From positions 1 to 20,275 of the forward strand of contig JAEZZO010000034.1 in the NCBI GenBank assembly GCA_023418475.1: a stretch of 20,275 nt of DNA. The letters are read 5' to 3'. Below the pieces are notes generated by a model. The model ran no database searches, was not told the origin of the DNA, and was given only the letters and a program-made list of their open reading frames with translations. This document shows positions 6,932 to 14,879 of the stretch, piece after piece; the stretch's first letter is position 1, and each line of letters begins with the position of its first letter. Source of the DNA: Bacillota bacterium. Lineage in GTDB: Bacteria; Bacillota; Clostridia; Lachnospirales; Lachnospiraceae. A program made the translations under genes and the position numbers.

Positions 6932-7026
6932 GATTCAGGCGTCAAAAGCCTAAAATATATTTACCTAATGGATATGGGTATATATTCATCTACATAACCT
7001 ACATTAGGCTTTTGACGCTCGATTCA
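6932..7026. mobile_element. MITE-like inverted-repeat element
   Basis: Two perfect 15-bp inverted repeats, GCGTCAAAAGCCTAA (6939-6953) and its complement (7004-7018), enclose 50 nt. The hexamer GATTCA lies directly outside both ends (6932-6937 and 7021-7026), like a target-site duplication. The interior has further pairing: CCTAATG (6964-6970) with CATTAGG (7002-7008), exclusive with the outer stem, and TACC/GGTA. There is no T-run. It could be a miniature transposable element; a regulatory RNA hairpin or an invertible segment are alternatives. It lies 67 nt upstream of a broken GNAT gene. Confidence 0.5.
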
Positions 7027-7092
7027 TAATATAGTTATAAAACAGATATTTTAGCAAATGAGTAACATATTACAACACGGAGCATTCTATAA

Positions 7093-7598
7093 ATGGATAT
7101 TCTAGGAAAGCAAATTATACTAAAACCCTTAACAAAAGATTTATGCCATGAAGTATATAAAAAATATATAGCAGATCCAATGATGACAGAGGAAAACTAT
7201 ACTTATTCGGCTGAAAATGTTGATAGATATTTTAATGAACGTATAAATGATCCAAATCGAAAGATATTTACCATCATTGTTGATGGTGCTGCTATTGGTG
7301 AAGTTCAAATAAATATATTAATCACATAGTTCGAAAAGGAAACTTAGGTATTCATCTTGTAAATGACAGTATAAAGGGAAAAGGATATGGAACAGAGGCT
7401 GAAAAACTTATTATACAATATGCATTTAAGAATTTAGAGCTTAATGTATTGTATGCAGATGCAGTTCTAAGAAATACAAGGAGTCAACACATAATGCAAA
7501 AGCTTGGATTTCAATATGTATGCGAAGATTTATTCTTTAGATATTATGAATTAACAAAAAGCAACTGGGAGAACTCTACGAATAAAATTATCAATTAA
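7093..7598 (+). pseudogene. GNAT acetyltransferase, frameshifted
   Basis: The first 78 codons (MDILGKQIILKPLTKDL to GAAIGEVQ) are a GNAT N-terminus that runs into a TAG at 7327-7329. From about 7307 the next reading frame continues the protein without a gap: IKYINHIVRKGNLGIHLVND, then the acetyl-CoA loop KGKGYGTEAEKLI and the tail RNTRSQHIMQKLGF, ending at TAA 7596-7598. Restoring one A in the A/T-rich run at 7307-7314 would rejoin them into one protein of about 168 residues, a RimJ/RimL-like acetyltransferase. A single-base deletion or a sequencing error explains this. The ATG at 7093 has GGAG about 9 nt upstream. Confidence 0.8.
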
Positions 7599-7673
7599 CT
7601 GAGCCAGCGAAAATAGAATTACAGCTTCATAACAAATGTATCAAATAACATGAAAGTCTTTATGGAGGTACTT

Positions 7674-8180
7674 ATGAATAAAAGATATAGAATATTAGAC
7701 ATTTTCTTATATTTCATTTTCGTATGTTACATACTTCTCTTACTTGTAATATTATTCCGAACGAAGCATTCCATACGTTCACTTAATTTGATTCCATTTT
7801 ACTCGATCTATTCCTATATTGCCGGAGAGGATAGAGTCATGAGAGCTTTTGCTCTCAGTAACATTCTGGGAAATATCGTTATATTCGTCCCTCTTGGAAT
7901 TTATTTTTCTTTATTTCATCATAAAGCAAAGAAAAGAAAGACTGTTTTATGGATATTCTTATTTAGTCTAATTATTGAAATCATTCAATATATTTTTCGA
8001 TTAGGAATTGGAGATATCGATGATATTATCTTAAATGTATTTGGTGGGGTAATCGGGCTTGGCCTTTACAAGATAGTCTGCTTGCTATTGAAGGATCCTA
8101 ATAAAGTTCGAAATGTTATTGCCATATGTGCTCCAATCTGCGGCATAGTAAGCTTTATTATTTTGATATTAATGAACTGA
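7674..8180 (+). CDS. VanZ-like family membrane protein
   Basis: A 168-residue membrane protein of the VanZ-like family. The founder VanZ gives low-level teicoplanin resistance; most relatives have no known role. About four to five membrane helices are visible, with the family signatures SLNLIPF after the first helix, NILGNIVIFVPLG in the second, EIIQ at the end of the third, and the DIDDIILNVFGG motif before the last. ATG at 7674 is chosen because GGAGG lies 6-7 nt upstream; an in-frame ATG at 7650 has none. No vancomycin-resistance genes are near. A terminator follows at 8197-8237. Confidence 0.8.
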   Translation: MNKRYRILDIFLYFIFVCYILLLLVILFRTKHSIRSLNLIPFYSIYSYIAGEDRVMRAFALSNILGNIVIFVPLGIYFSLFHHKAKKRKTVLWIFLFSLIIEIIQYIFRLGIGDIDDIILNVFGGVIGLGLYKIVCLLLKDPNKVRNVIAICAPICGIVSFIILILMN

Positions 8181-8196
8181 TTTATTTCTTTCAAGG

Positions 8197-8237
8197 AAAA
8201 AGCCGCTATTCCAAGAGAATGGATTAGCGACTTTTTT
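8197..8237 (+). terminator. Rho-independent terminator after VanZ-like gene
   Basis: A stem pairs AAAAAG, CGCTA and TCCA on the left with TGGA, TAGCG and CTTTTTT on the right, with two single mismatches and a 6-nt loop (8214-8219), ending in six T residues. It starts 16 nt after the stop codon. Confidence 0.75.
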
Positions 8238-8362
8238 ATATATTTGTAATATGTAGTGCAGCTTTAAGTTTCTCTCAGACTTATTTTTGTAAACTCTCCA
8301 GGAGTGCTTGGGGATTAATAAATCTTACAGGATATGTTTTATTACCTCTGGCTGCTTCTTTC

Positions 8363-8521
8363 AGATCACAAGAGCAATTAGCTGAGCTTGTTGGGGTTTC
8401 ACGCCAGACGATTGGTTTAATAGAAGCTGGAAATTATAATCCAAGTATTAATTTATGTATTACAATCTGTAAATCACTTAACAAAACATTAAATGACATA
8501 TTCTGGGATGATTCAAAGTAG
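8363..8521 (+). pseudogene. XRE-family regulator, 5'-truncated remnant
   Basis: An open frame ending at TAG 8519-8521 encodes the last 52 residues of an XRE helix-turn-helix regulator: RSQEQLAELVGVSRQTIGLI, then EAGNYNPSINL and the end KTLNDIFWDD. This is the core of the small YozG/Xre-type repressors of Firmicutes. The expected start (an N-terminal helix of about 10-15 residues with ATG) is missing. The frame continues upstream into unrelated sequence (WGLINLTGYVLLPLAASF) with no start codon or ribosome binding site, so a deletion or insertion removed the 5' end. Confidence 0.7.
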
Positions 8522-8599
8522 ATTTATACGAATTAAATCAGTTTTAGGCATTGTATTCCATTTCTTACTATGATCTTAAACCCTATTCCCATGTGATTA

Positions 8600-8616
8600 A
8601 TTGCATATTCTGCATT
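8600..8616. promoter_or_regulatory. Upstream operator palindrome (site 1)
   Basis: ATTGCA-TATTC-TGCATT, 17 bp, nearly identical in half-sites and spacing to the second site at 8631-8647. Probably bound by the LexA/CI-like regulator encoded just downstream. Confidence 0.5.
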
Positions 8617-8630
8617 TTAATCCCCCTCAT

Positions 8631-8647
8631 ATTGCAAAAACTGCAAT
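8631..8647. promoter_or_regulatory. Operator palindrome next to promoter (site 2)
   Basis: ATTGCA-AAAAC-TGCAAT is a perfect 6-bp-arm palindrome of 17 bp. Its centre lies 31 bp from that of site 1, about three helical turns, and its right edge is 7 bp from the -35 element at 8655. Binding of a dimeric repressor to both sites on one DNA face is a natural reading. Confidence 0.55.
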
Positions 8648-8654
8648 TTTACTA

Positions 8655-8682
8655 TTGTGATTAATGAAAATCAATATATAAT
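8655..8682 (+). promoter_or_regulatory. Promoter of LexA-like regulator
   Basis: TTGTGA (8655-8660), a 16-bp spacer and a perfect TATAAT (8677-8682) lie 19 nt before the regulator's ATG. No terminator is seen between the regulator and sngA, so this promoter may also serve the defence genes. Confidence 0.6.
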
Positions 8683-8701
8683 AGTATTGGAGGTGTTCAA
8701 C

Positions 8702-9262
8702 ATGGACTTGGGAAAGAAACTATTAGAGGTTCGAGAAACTGCTAAGATATCGCGTGCACAGTTGGTTGAACTCCTGAAAGAAAAAGGATTTGATGTTAAA
8801 ACATATACTGTCAGCAAATGGGAAACAGGCGTGTCAAGACCTTCTATTGAGGTATTCCTCGCAATTTGTGACATCTGCCGGGTGATGGATATACGACAGA
8901 CCTTCGCCGGTAAAAGACTTTTACGTTTTTATGATATACCAGTTTCAGCTGGACTCGGTAATTATCTTGATGGCGGTTCTTATGGGATGATTGAGGTTGA
9001 TCATACTGTTCCCAGCTTAGCTGATTATGCAGTAAGAGTAAGTGGAAACAGCATGATACCCCGCTATGTGGATCAGCAAATCATCTTTATCCATGAGCAG
9101 CCAACTCTGCAGGAAGGTGAGATTGGAATTTTCTGCCTGAACCATGATGCCTATCTAAAAAAGCTTGGGAAAGGATATCTGCTATCTATAAACTCAGATT
9201 ATGATCCTATTCCAATTCAGGCTTATGACGATATAAAGGTATTAGGAAAGGTTGTTGGATAG
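8702..9262 (+). CDS. LexA/CI-like repressor (XRE HTH plus S24 peptidase)
   Basis: A 186-residue regulator of the phage-repressor type. Residues 1-60 form an XRE helix-turn-helix (SRAQLVELLKEKGF to YTVSKWETGVSRPS). Residues about 78-186 form a LexA/S24 self-cleaving domain: cleavage site Ala83-Gly84 (PVSAG), nucleophile Ser117 in GNSMIP, and general-base Lys153 in AYLKKL. All parts needed for RecA-stimulated self-cleavage are present. The ATG at 8702 has TTGGAGGTG upstream; the longer in-frame start at 8657 lacks one. It sits 75 nt before the Shango-like genes in the same direction without a terminator between, so it probably controls them and itself through the twin palindromes upstream. Release by DNA damage is inferred, not shown. 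Confidence 0.85.
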   Translation: MDLGKKLLEVRETAKISRAQLVELLKEKGFDVKTYTVSKWETGVSRPSIEVFLAICDICRVMDIRQTFAGKRLLRFYDIPVSAGLGNYLDGGSYGMIEVDHTVPSLADYAVRVSGNSMIPRYVDQQIIFIHEQPTLQEGEIGIFCLNHDAYLKKLGKGYLLSINSDYDPIPIQAYDDIKVLGKVVG

Positions 9263-9337
9263 AAGCTTTTTATTAATCACTTAACCTATGAAATTATTTG
9301 AGATGTGAATAAAGTAGCGCATTGAATTGGGGAGAAT

Positions 9338-11188
9338 ATGGACGAATTTCGTATAGATAATAAATATGAGTCATTTAAAATACCCAGACAGCTTAAGTTT
9401 TCGGAAGATATGGCTGTAAAAGGGATTCAAGAAGCGAAAGCTGCCAATCCTGTGTCCCTGGATTCAGGATCATTTTATGAGATAGAGTACGATTCCTGTC
9501 CGATCCCGGGTGTAGGTAAATTTGTTCTGAAATCTCAAAAAATAGAAGAACCAGAAAAGGATGAAAGGCGGGAGCTCTTTCACCGGATGAAAGATATTGC
9601 AAGAGCATACCGTTTCACAGACGATAACAATTCTCGGTTCTTTGATCGGCGTATTCAGCAGGATAATGCTATTATCTTTTATAAGCAAGGGATGTTTATG
9701 AAGGATTTCACTGACAACTATACCGAAAGCATCCCATTTTCGCAATACTTCCCCTATTATCAAATGATGGGATATGAACAGCTCCGTACCTATTTTACCT
9801 GGCGTACTCAGGTCAGGGAAGGAAATATTGCTGATATCTCCCTATCCTATGCATTTCTATATATTTATGAACTGTTAAGCAACATCGGGGTGAGCGATCC
9901 ACAGGATGGCCTTAATCAGCTGATGTCTTTCTGGAGATCTTTCCGAACATATAATAAATCAATCGACAAGTATGCACTGAGATGGTTGAAGGATTACCAT
10001 ATCTACTATGAGCTTCCTCAATCATTCAAAGATTTCGTTGAACAAAATGATCTTACCGGGCACTATCCGAAGATGACAGATCTTGATGACATATTTCATT
10101 TGTTCTGTACGATATCGAAATATGATATAAGCAAGTCAACCTTCTTTACTGGTGAAAATGAGAAGCTGGTCACAGATTGTTTCTGCTTTGTTATTAAAAA
10201 ATTAAGACAAATATCAAAAGACATCGGGGTTCTATTTGATTCCTCTATCTTTCAGCCAACCAAGAAGATGTCCGAATGGAAGCCATTTAAGGATGCATTA
10301 TTTTACCAATGGGTGAAGCAGTCGGACAGGCGAATTGTGCTGTCTGAAAATGAAATATATATTTGCAGTAATAATAAATGGACTTTTAATACAGTCATTA
10401 CCTCTGAAAGCGGACGGCAGCTGGTAGGATATATTATGAAACAGATGGAAGCAGCATTAAGAAAGGTTACGGGGTATAAATATAATCTCTCAGCAAATAG
10501 CAGTACGATCACACATGAAATTGTCGATCAATTTAAAAAAGCAAATGTATCTCTTGAAAAAGCTATAAACAATGCAGTCACTGAGTTTTATAGAGAAACG
10601 ACCAAGACTGTCGTAATCGTGGACCAGAATGCACTGTCACGAATTAGGGAGGAAGCACTGCTCACACAGGAAAAATTGATTGTACCGGAACAGGATAATT
10701 CACTCCTGCCAAAACTGGATAAATTAATTCTGCCAGAACAGAATAATTCACTCCTGCCAAAACTGGATAAATTAATTCTGCCGGAGCAGGATAATTCACT
10801 CCTGTCAAAACTGGATAAATCACACCTGCGAAACTCAGAAAAAGCGTTAAACACAGAAATACCGGATCAAATTGAGCTTAATTTATCTTATCCTGATATT
10901 TGGGACATGCCTTCAATACCGGAAACTGCCTTTCAAGCGGCTCCTGAATGCGATATCTGGCAAAGTTTAAAGGATGCATTAACCGACGTTGAGCTCGGGG
11001 CATTAACCATCGTGATGCATGGTAATACAGAATTAAAGAAATACGCTGATGATTGTGGTGTCATGCTGGAGGTACTTATCGATGGAATTAACGAAAAGGC
11101 AATGGATTTTATAGGCGATAACCTTCTGGACGAAGAATTTGTTCTTTTCGATGACTATAAAAAACAAGTAAAGGAATTGATAAAATGA
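9338..11188 (+). CDS. sngA: Shango-type defence protein SngA (TerB-N/TerB-C)
   Basis: A 616-residue protein with a TerB-N-like region (about 80-230: RFFDRRIQQDNAIIFYKQGM, then YEQLRTYFTWRTQVREG and SYAFLYIYELL) and a TerB-C-like region at the end (about 535-612: DALTDVELGALTIV to INEKAMDFIGDNLLDEEF). Such proteins were grouped with a P-loop ATPase and a superfamily II helicase in work on Ter-linked DNA-processing systems. The same trio was later shown to block phage and named Shango. Three 16-residue repeats (446-493) lie in the linker before TerB-C. ATG at 9338 has GGGGAGA upstream. The last bases overlap the sngB ATG (ATGA), so the two are translationally coupled. Its molecular role in defence is not known. 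Confidence 0.8.
   Translation: MDEFRIDNKYESFKIPRQLKFSEDMAVKGIQEAKAANPVSLDSGSFYEIEYDSCPIPGVGKFVLKSQKIEEPEKDERRELFHRMKDIARAYRFTDDNNSRFFDRRIQQDNAIIFYKQGMFMKDFTDNYTESIPFSQYFPYYQMMGYEQLRTYFTWRTQVREGNIADISLSYAFLYIYELLSNIGVSDPQDGLNQLMSFWRSFRTYNKSIDKYALRWLKDYHIYYELPQSFKDFVEQNDLTGHYPKMTDLDDIFHLFCTISKYDISKSTFFTGENEKLVTDCFCFVIKKLRQISKDIGVLFDSSIFQPTKKMSEWKPFKDALFYQWVKQSDRRIVLSENEIYICSNNKWTFNTVITSESGRQLVGYIMKQMEAALRKVTGYKYNLSANSSTITHEIVDQFKKANVSLEKAINNAVTEFYRETTKTVVIVDQNALSRIREEALLTQEKLIVPEQDNSLLPKLDKLILPEQNNSLLPKLDKLILPEQDNSLLSKLDKSHLRNSEKALNTEIPDQIELNLSYPDIWDMPSIPETAFQAAPECDIWQSLKDALTDVELGALTIVMHGNTELKKYADDCGVMLEVLIDGINEKAMDFIGDNLLDEEFVLFDDYKKQVKELIK
10673..10816 (+). repeat. Three 48-bp in-frame tandem repeats in sngA
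   Basis: Units at 10673-10720, 10721-10768 and 10769-10816 encode KLIVPEQDNSLLPKLD, KLILPEQNNSLLPKLD and KLILPEQDNSLLSKLD. They differ at only a few bases, many of them silent, which points to recent expansion. A decayed partial unit (KSHL) follows. Confidence 0.9.
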
Positions 11189-12507
11189 GTATGGCAAACC
11201 AAGTACCAAACAGAATAGCTAACATACTAATAAACGCCTTAAAAGGCGGTGTTGTACCAAGAGTGGGTCTCGAGTATATTACTGTGGGCCGCACCCAGGA
11301 GATAGCCGCCATACTTCACGATATCCAGATGATTGAGGAAGGCAGTGCATCCTTTCGGTTTATTGTCGGTAAGTATGGCAGCGGGAAGAGCTTCCTGCTC
11401 CAGACGATTCGTAATTACGCCACCGCTAAGGGCTTTGTGGTTGTAGATGCCGATCTTTCACCGGAACGCAGATTTGCCGGTACCAAAGGTCAGGGACTGG
11501 CTACCTACAAGGAATTAATTCAAAATCTTTCTACGAAATCAAAACCGGATGGCGGTGCGCTTGCGCTGATACTTGAGAAATGGATATCAGGTATCCAGGC
11601 CTCTGTGAAAGCTCAATCCGATGTAAGTGAGGATGAATTTGATAATCTGGTCGAAATACAAATTTATGCAGTGGCAAGCTCACTGGAGGGCATGGTCAAC
11701 GGCTTCGAATTTGCCAAGGCAGTCGTCATTTACTGGAAAGCCTACAAGCAGGACGATGTTGCGATGAAATCCAATGTACTACGTTGGTTTCGGGGAGAAT
11801 ATCCGTCCCGCAGGGAGGCAAAAGAAGATCTTGGAATTAATTTTATTGTAACGGATGAAACCTGGTATGACTTTTTAAAGATTTTCGCTGCGTTTCTGGT
11901 TGGCGCCGGATATAAAGGAATGCTTGTAGTGATTGACGAACTTGTCAATATCTTTAAAATACCAAACTCCATCACCCGGGCAAACAACTACGAGAAAATA
12001 CTTACGATGTATAATGACGTTTTACAGGGAAAAGCAAGCCACATTGGTTTCCTTATGGGCGGAACTCCTCAATGTATTGAGGACAAATATAAAGGAGTAT
12101 TCAGTTATGAAGCACTTCGCTCACGACTTGCCGAAGGACACTTTGCAACAGCCGATCTAAAGGATCTTCAAGCTCCTATCATACGACTGCAGATGCTGTC
12201 TCAGGAGGAAATGTATATTCTTATAGAGAAGCTAATGAATCTCCATGCTCAGCTTTATAATTACTCTCCTACCCTGTCGCATAATGACCTGGTCTATTTT
12301 CTGACGGTAGAGTATAACCGTGTTGGCGCTCAGACACACATTACCCCTCGTGAGATTATCCGTGATTTCATTGAATTAGTCAATATCCTGCACCAGAATC
12401 CTCAGAAAAGTGTTTCGGAAATTTTAGGTGACAATAGCTTTGAAATGGCCAAGGGTGGCATATCCGATGAAATCATTCACAGTGAATTCGAAGAATTTGA
12501 GATATAA
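11185..12507 (+). CDS. sngB: Shango-type ATPase SngB (BrxD/DUF2791-like P-loop)
   Basis: A 440-residue P-loop ATPase of the BREX-associated BrxD (DUF2791) type. Walker A is GKYGSGKS (62-69), in the family setting FIVGKYGSGKSF. Walker B is LVVIDE (247-252). A sensor-like strand FLMGGTPQ follows (289-296), and the C-terminal part carries THITPREIIRDFI (384-396), a conserved stretch near the lid. Expected to use ATP to act on DNA together with the TerB protein and the helicase encoded on either side. The ATG at 11185 overlaps the sngA stop by 4 nt. The gene looks richer in G+C than the left half of the window. Assignment to Shango rests on the three-gene context; alone it would be called a BrxD-like protein. 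Confidence 0.85.
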   Translation: MSMANQVPNRIANILINALKGGVVPRVGLEYITVGRTQEIAAILHDIQMIEEGSASFRFIVGKYGSGKSFLLQTIRNYATAKGFVVVDADLSPERRFAGTKGQGLATYKELIQNLSTKSKPDGGALALILEKWISGIQASVKAQSDVSEDEFDNLVEIQIYAVASSLEGMVNGFEFAKAVVIYWKAYKQDDVAMKSNVLRWFRGEYPSRREAKEDLGINFIVTDETWYDFLKIFAAFLVGAGYKGMLVVIDELVNIFKIPNSITRANNYEKILTMYNDVLQGKASHIGFLMGGTPQCIEDKYKGVFSYEALRSRLAEGHFATADLKDLQAPIIRLQMLSQEEMYILIEKLMNLHAQLYNYSPTLSHNDLVYFLTVEYNRVGAQTHITPREIIRDFIELVNILHQNPQKSVSEILGDNSFEMAKGGISDEIIHSEFEEFEI

Positions 12508-12576
12508 TTATTAGAGGTGCCGCTTTTGAGGCATCCTGATTGGAAGCGCGTTTAGCAGCGCAGAATGGGGTAAATT

Positions 12577-14787
12577 ATGGATGTATTTAACAGGCTGGCG
12601 CCTTTTATTCAAGATTTTATCTATGAAAATAAATGGGAAGAATTACGGGGAAATCAGGTTGCTGCCTGTGAGATCATCTTCGACACCGATGACAATTTGC
12701 TTCTGTCCTCCGGTACTGCTTCCGGCAAAACGGAAGCCGCCTTTTTACCGGTGCTTACCGAATTATATAATAAGCCGTCATGCTCGGTTGGCGTTATATA
12801 CATTTCACCATTGAAGGCCTTAATTAATGACCAGTTTAAACGTCTGGAGCAGCTGCTGCTTGATTCCAACATTCCTGTAACCAAATGGCATGGCGATGCA
12901 TCTCAGACGCAAAAGAGCAAGCTGATCAAAAAACCGGAAGGTCTGCTGCAAATCACACCTGAATCATTAGAAAGCCTGATCACCAACAAACGCGGAGCCT
13001 GCCTGTCAATGTTCTCTGATCTGCGTTTTGTTATTATAGACGAGGTGCACTACTTTATGCGGGATGTTCGGGGCTTGCAATTATTATGCGTTCTTGAGCG
13101 GTTAAAGCAGCTGACGAATGTAAATCCCCGCCGAATTGGTCTATCCGCAACTTTGGGGGATATTTCTCTGGCTCAGAATTGGCTGAATACCGGTACCGGC
13201 AGAAACTGTGCTGCACCTATTGCTGAGGAAGGAAAGAAGCGTATCAAGCTTCATATTGAACGCTTTGTCAATTACGCCGAAGATCGTGATCTTATCACAA
13301 GAGATGGCAGCGGTAATATTGTTGATGTTAACTCCGGAGATATCGGTGACCGTGAGCATTATGAATACCTCTTCCGGCAAACACTTGATAAAAAGACGAT
13401 CATCTTTACTAACAGCCGGGAAGAGACAGAATTCATCCTGGCTCATTTACGTGAAATAGCCTTAAAAAATAAGGCACCTGATGTTTACCGGGTACACCAT
13501 GGTAATGTTTCTGCTCTTCTTCGGGAAAACACTGAGGATGAAATGAGATCAGCAGATGAAAAGATTGTGACAGGCGCCACCGTTACATTGGAGCTTGGCA
13601 TCGATATAGGCTCTCTTGACCAGGCTGTTCAGGTTGGTGCACCGATAAGTGTCTCCAGTTTCGCGCAGCGTCTGGGCCGGTGTGGCCGACGCGGGCAGGT
13701 TCCACAGCTGCTTTTTACTTTCGTGGAAAGCATAAGGATTAATTCTGCAGATATTCTCGGACCGATTAATTGGGAATTCATCCGAACAATCAGCATCATT
13801 GAGCTTTATCTGAAGGATCACTGGATCGAACCGATTCCACCCCAAAATCACGCCTATAACCTTCTCTATCACCAGACTATGAGCTGCTTAAAAAGCAATG
13901 GTGAGATGTCTCCGGGCGGACTTGCACAGTCAATTCTTTCATTAGGCTGTTTTAAGTATATCTCACAGGACGATTATAAGCGCTTGCTCTCTCATATGAT
14001 CAGTATGGACCAGCTGCAGCGAACCGAGAATGGAGGATTGATTATCGGGCGTGAAGGAGAAAAGATTGTAAATAGTCATAAATTTCTGACCGTCTTTCTT
14101 GCGCCGGAGTATCTGCTTGTAAAGGACGAAAACCGTACCATCGGAACGGTTGATAAGGTCTATCCGGTCGGTACCCGTTTTGCACTTGCGGGCATAGCCT
14201 GGGAGACGGTGGATGTAAATGAAAAATCGAAGGTTATCTTCGTGAAAAGGGTTCCTGGAATATCTGTCGTAGACTGGAATGTGGATTTTAACGTCGAGCT
14301 TCATACGGTTCTAGTCCGTAAGTTACGAAGTGTCTTGAAGGAGAATCAGGCATATCCATACTTAAGTGCCCGCTGTCAGGAAAGATTAGCCGAAATTCAA
14401 TATATCACCCGCAACAGCGGTATACTCGATCATCTTGTAACCCCGCTCTCTGATCGAAAATATGCTATCTTTCCCTGGGTGGGAACCAGACAGTTAATCA
14501 CCCTCAACTATGCTCTGCGTAAAAGAAGGCTTAAAAGTAAGCATCCCTGGATTACCTGTGTGTATCTTGAGGTAATCTTTGAAGGAAAAAAAGATGAGTT
14601 GGAGAATATTATCTATGAAATTCTCCATAATGATCTTAACCTTTATGAGTTGCCACTGCCTGACAAGGTGCAGATCGACGGAAAATATAATGAATTTATT
14701 CCGCTTGAGCTTCTTCGTAAGCAATTCATTGAAGATTATCTTGATTTTGAAGGGCTCAGAAATGATTATGAAAGATATGATTTATAA
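12577..14787 (+). CDS. sngC: Shango-type helicase SngC (Lhr-like DEVH superfamily II)
   Basis: A 736-residue superfamily II helicase of the Lhr-like group found with BrxD proteins (BrxHI). RecA domain 1: an upstream RGNQ (24-27) resembling a Q motif, Walker A SGTASGKT (45-52), SPLKAL (77-82), TPESLE (127-132), DEVH (155-158), SAT (190-192). RecA domain 2: IIFTNSREE (275-283), VHHG (306-309), GIDIG (341-345) and motif VI QRLGRCGRRG (364-373). The C-terminal half (about 400-736) lacks motifs I can name and corresponds to the Lhr winged-helix and core regions. All catalytic motifs look intact. It follows sngB by 69 nt, with small hairpins between but no T-run, so one operon is likely. Presumably unwinds or remodels invading DNA. 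Confidence 0.85.
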   Translation: MDVFNRLAPFIQDFIYENKWEELRGNQVAACEIIFDTDDNLLLSSGTASGKTEAAFLPVLTELYNKPSCSVGVIYISPLKALINDQFKRLEQLLLDSNIPVTKWHGDASQTQKSKLIKKPEGLLQITPESLESLITNKRGACLSMFSDLRFVIIDEVHYFMRDVRGLQLLCVLERLKQLTNVNPRRIGLSATLGDISLAQNWLNTGTGRNCAAPIAEEGKKRIKLHIERFVNYAEDRDLITRDGSGNIVDVNSGDIGDREHYEYLFRQTLDKKTIIFTNSREETEFILAHLREIALKNKAPDVYRVHHGNVSALLRENTEDEMRSADEKIVTGATVTLELGIDIGSLDQAVQVGAPISVSSFAQRLGRCGRRGQVPQLLFTFVESIRINSADILGPINWEFIRTISIIELYLKDHWIEPIPPQNHAYNLLYHQTMSCLKSNGEMSPGGLAQSILSLGCFKYISQDDYKRLLSHMISMDQLQRTENGGLIIGREGEKIVNSHKFLTVFLAPEYLLVKDENRTIGTVDKVYPVGTRFALAGIAWETVDVNEKSKVIFVKRVPGISVVDWNVDFNVELHTVLVRKLRSVLKENQAYPYLSARCQERLAEIQYITRNSGILDHLVTPLSDRKYAIFPWVGTRQLITLNYALRKRRLKSKHPWITCVYLEVIFEGKKDELENIIYEILHNDLNLYELPLPDKVQIDGKYNEFIPLELLRKQFIEDYLDFEGLRNDYERYDL

Positions 14788-14879
14788 CAAACATTGCCCC
14801 TTAATTGCGAATGTACCTTCTCCAACCATTTTGGCACATGATCGCAGAGTATCTCCAGCTGATCAGATTTCTGTTGTTT

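Noticed and set aside
10588..10854. Reverse-strand 88-residue frame with repeated Ser/Gly pattern
   Set aside because: It is the antisense shadow of the 48-bp repeats in sngA; the plus-strand frame has domains and a proper operon context.
9338..14787. A BREX system
   Set aside because: The ATPase and helicase resemble BrxD and BrxHI, but no PglZ, methylase, BrxC or BrxA/B genes are present, and the TerB protein points to Shango.
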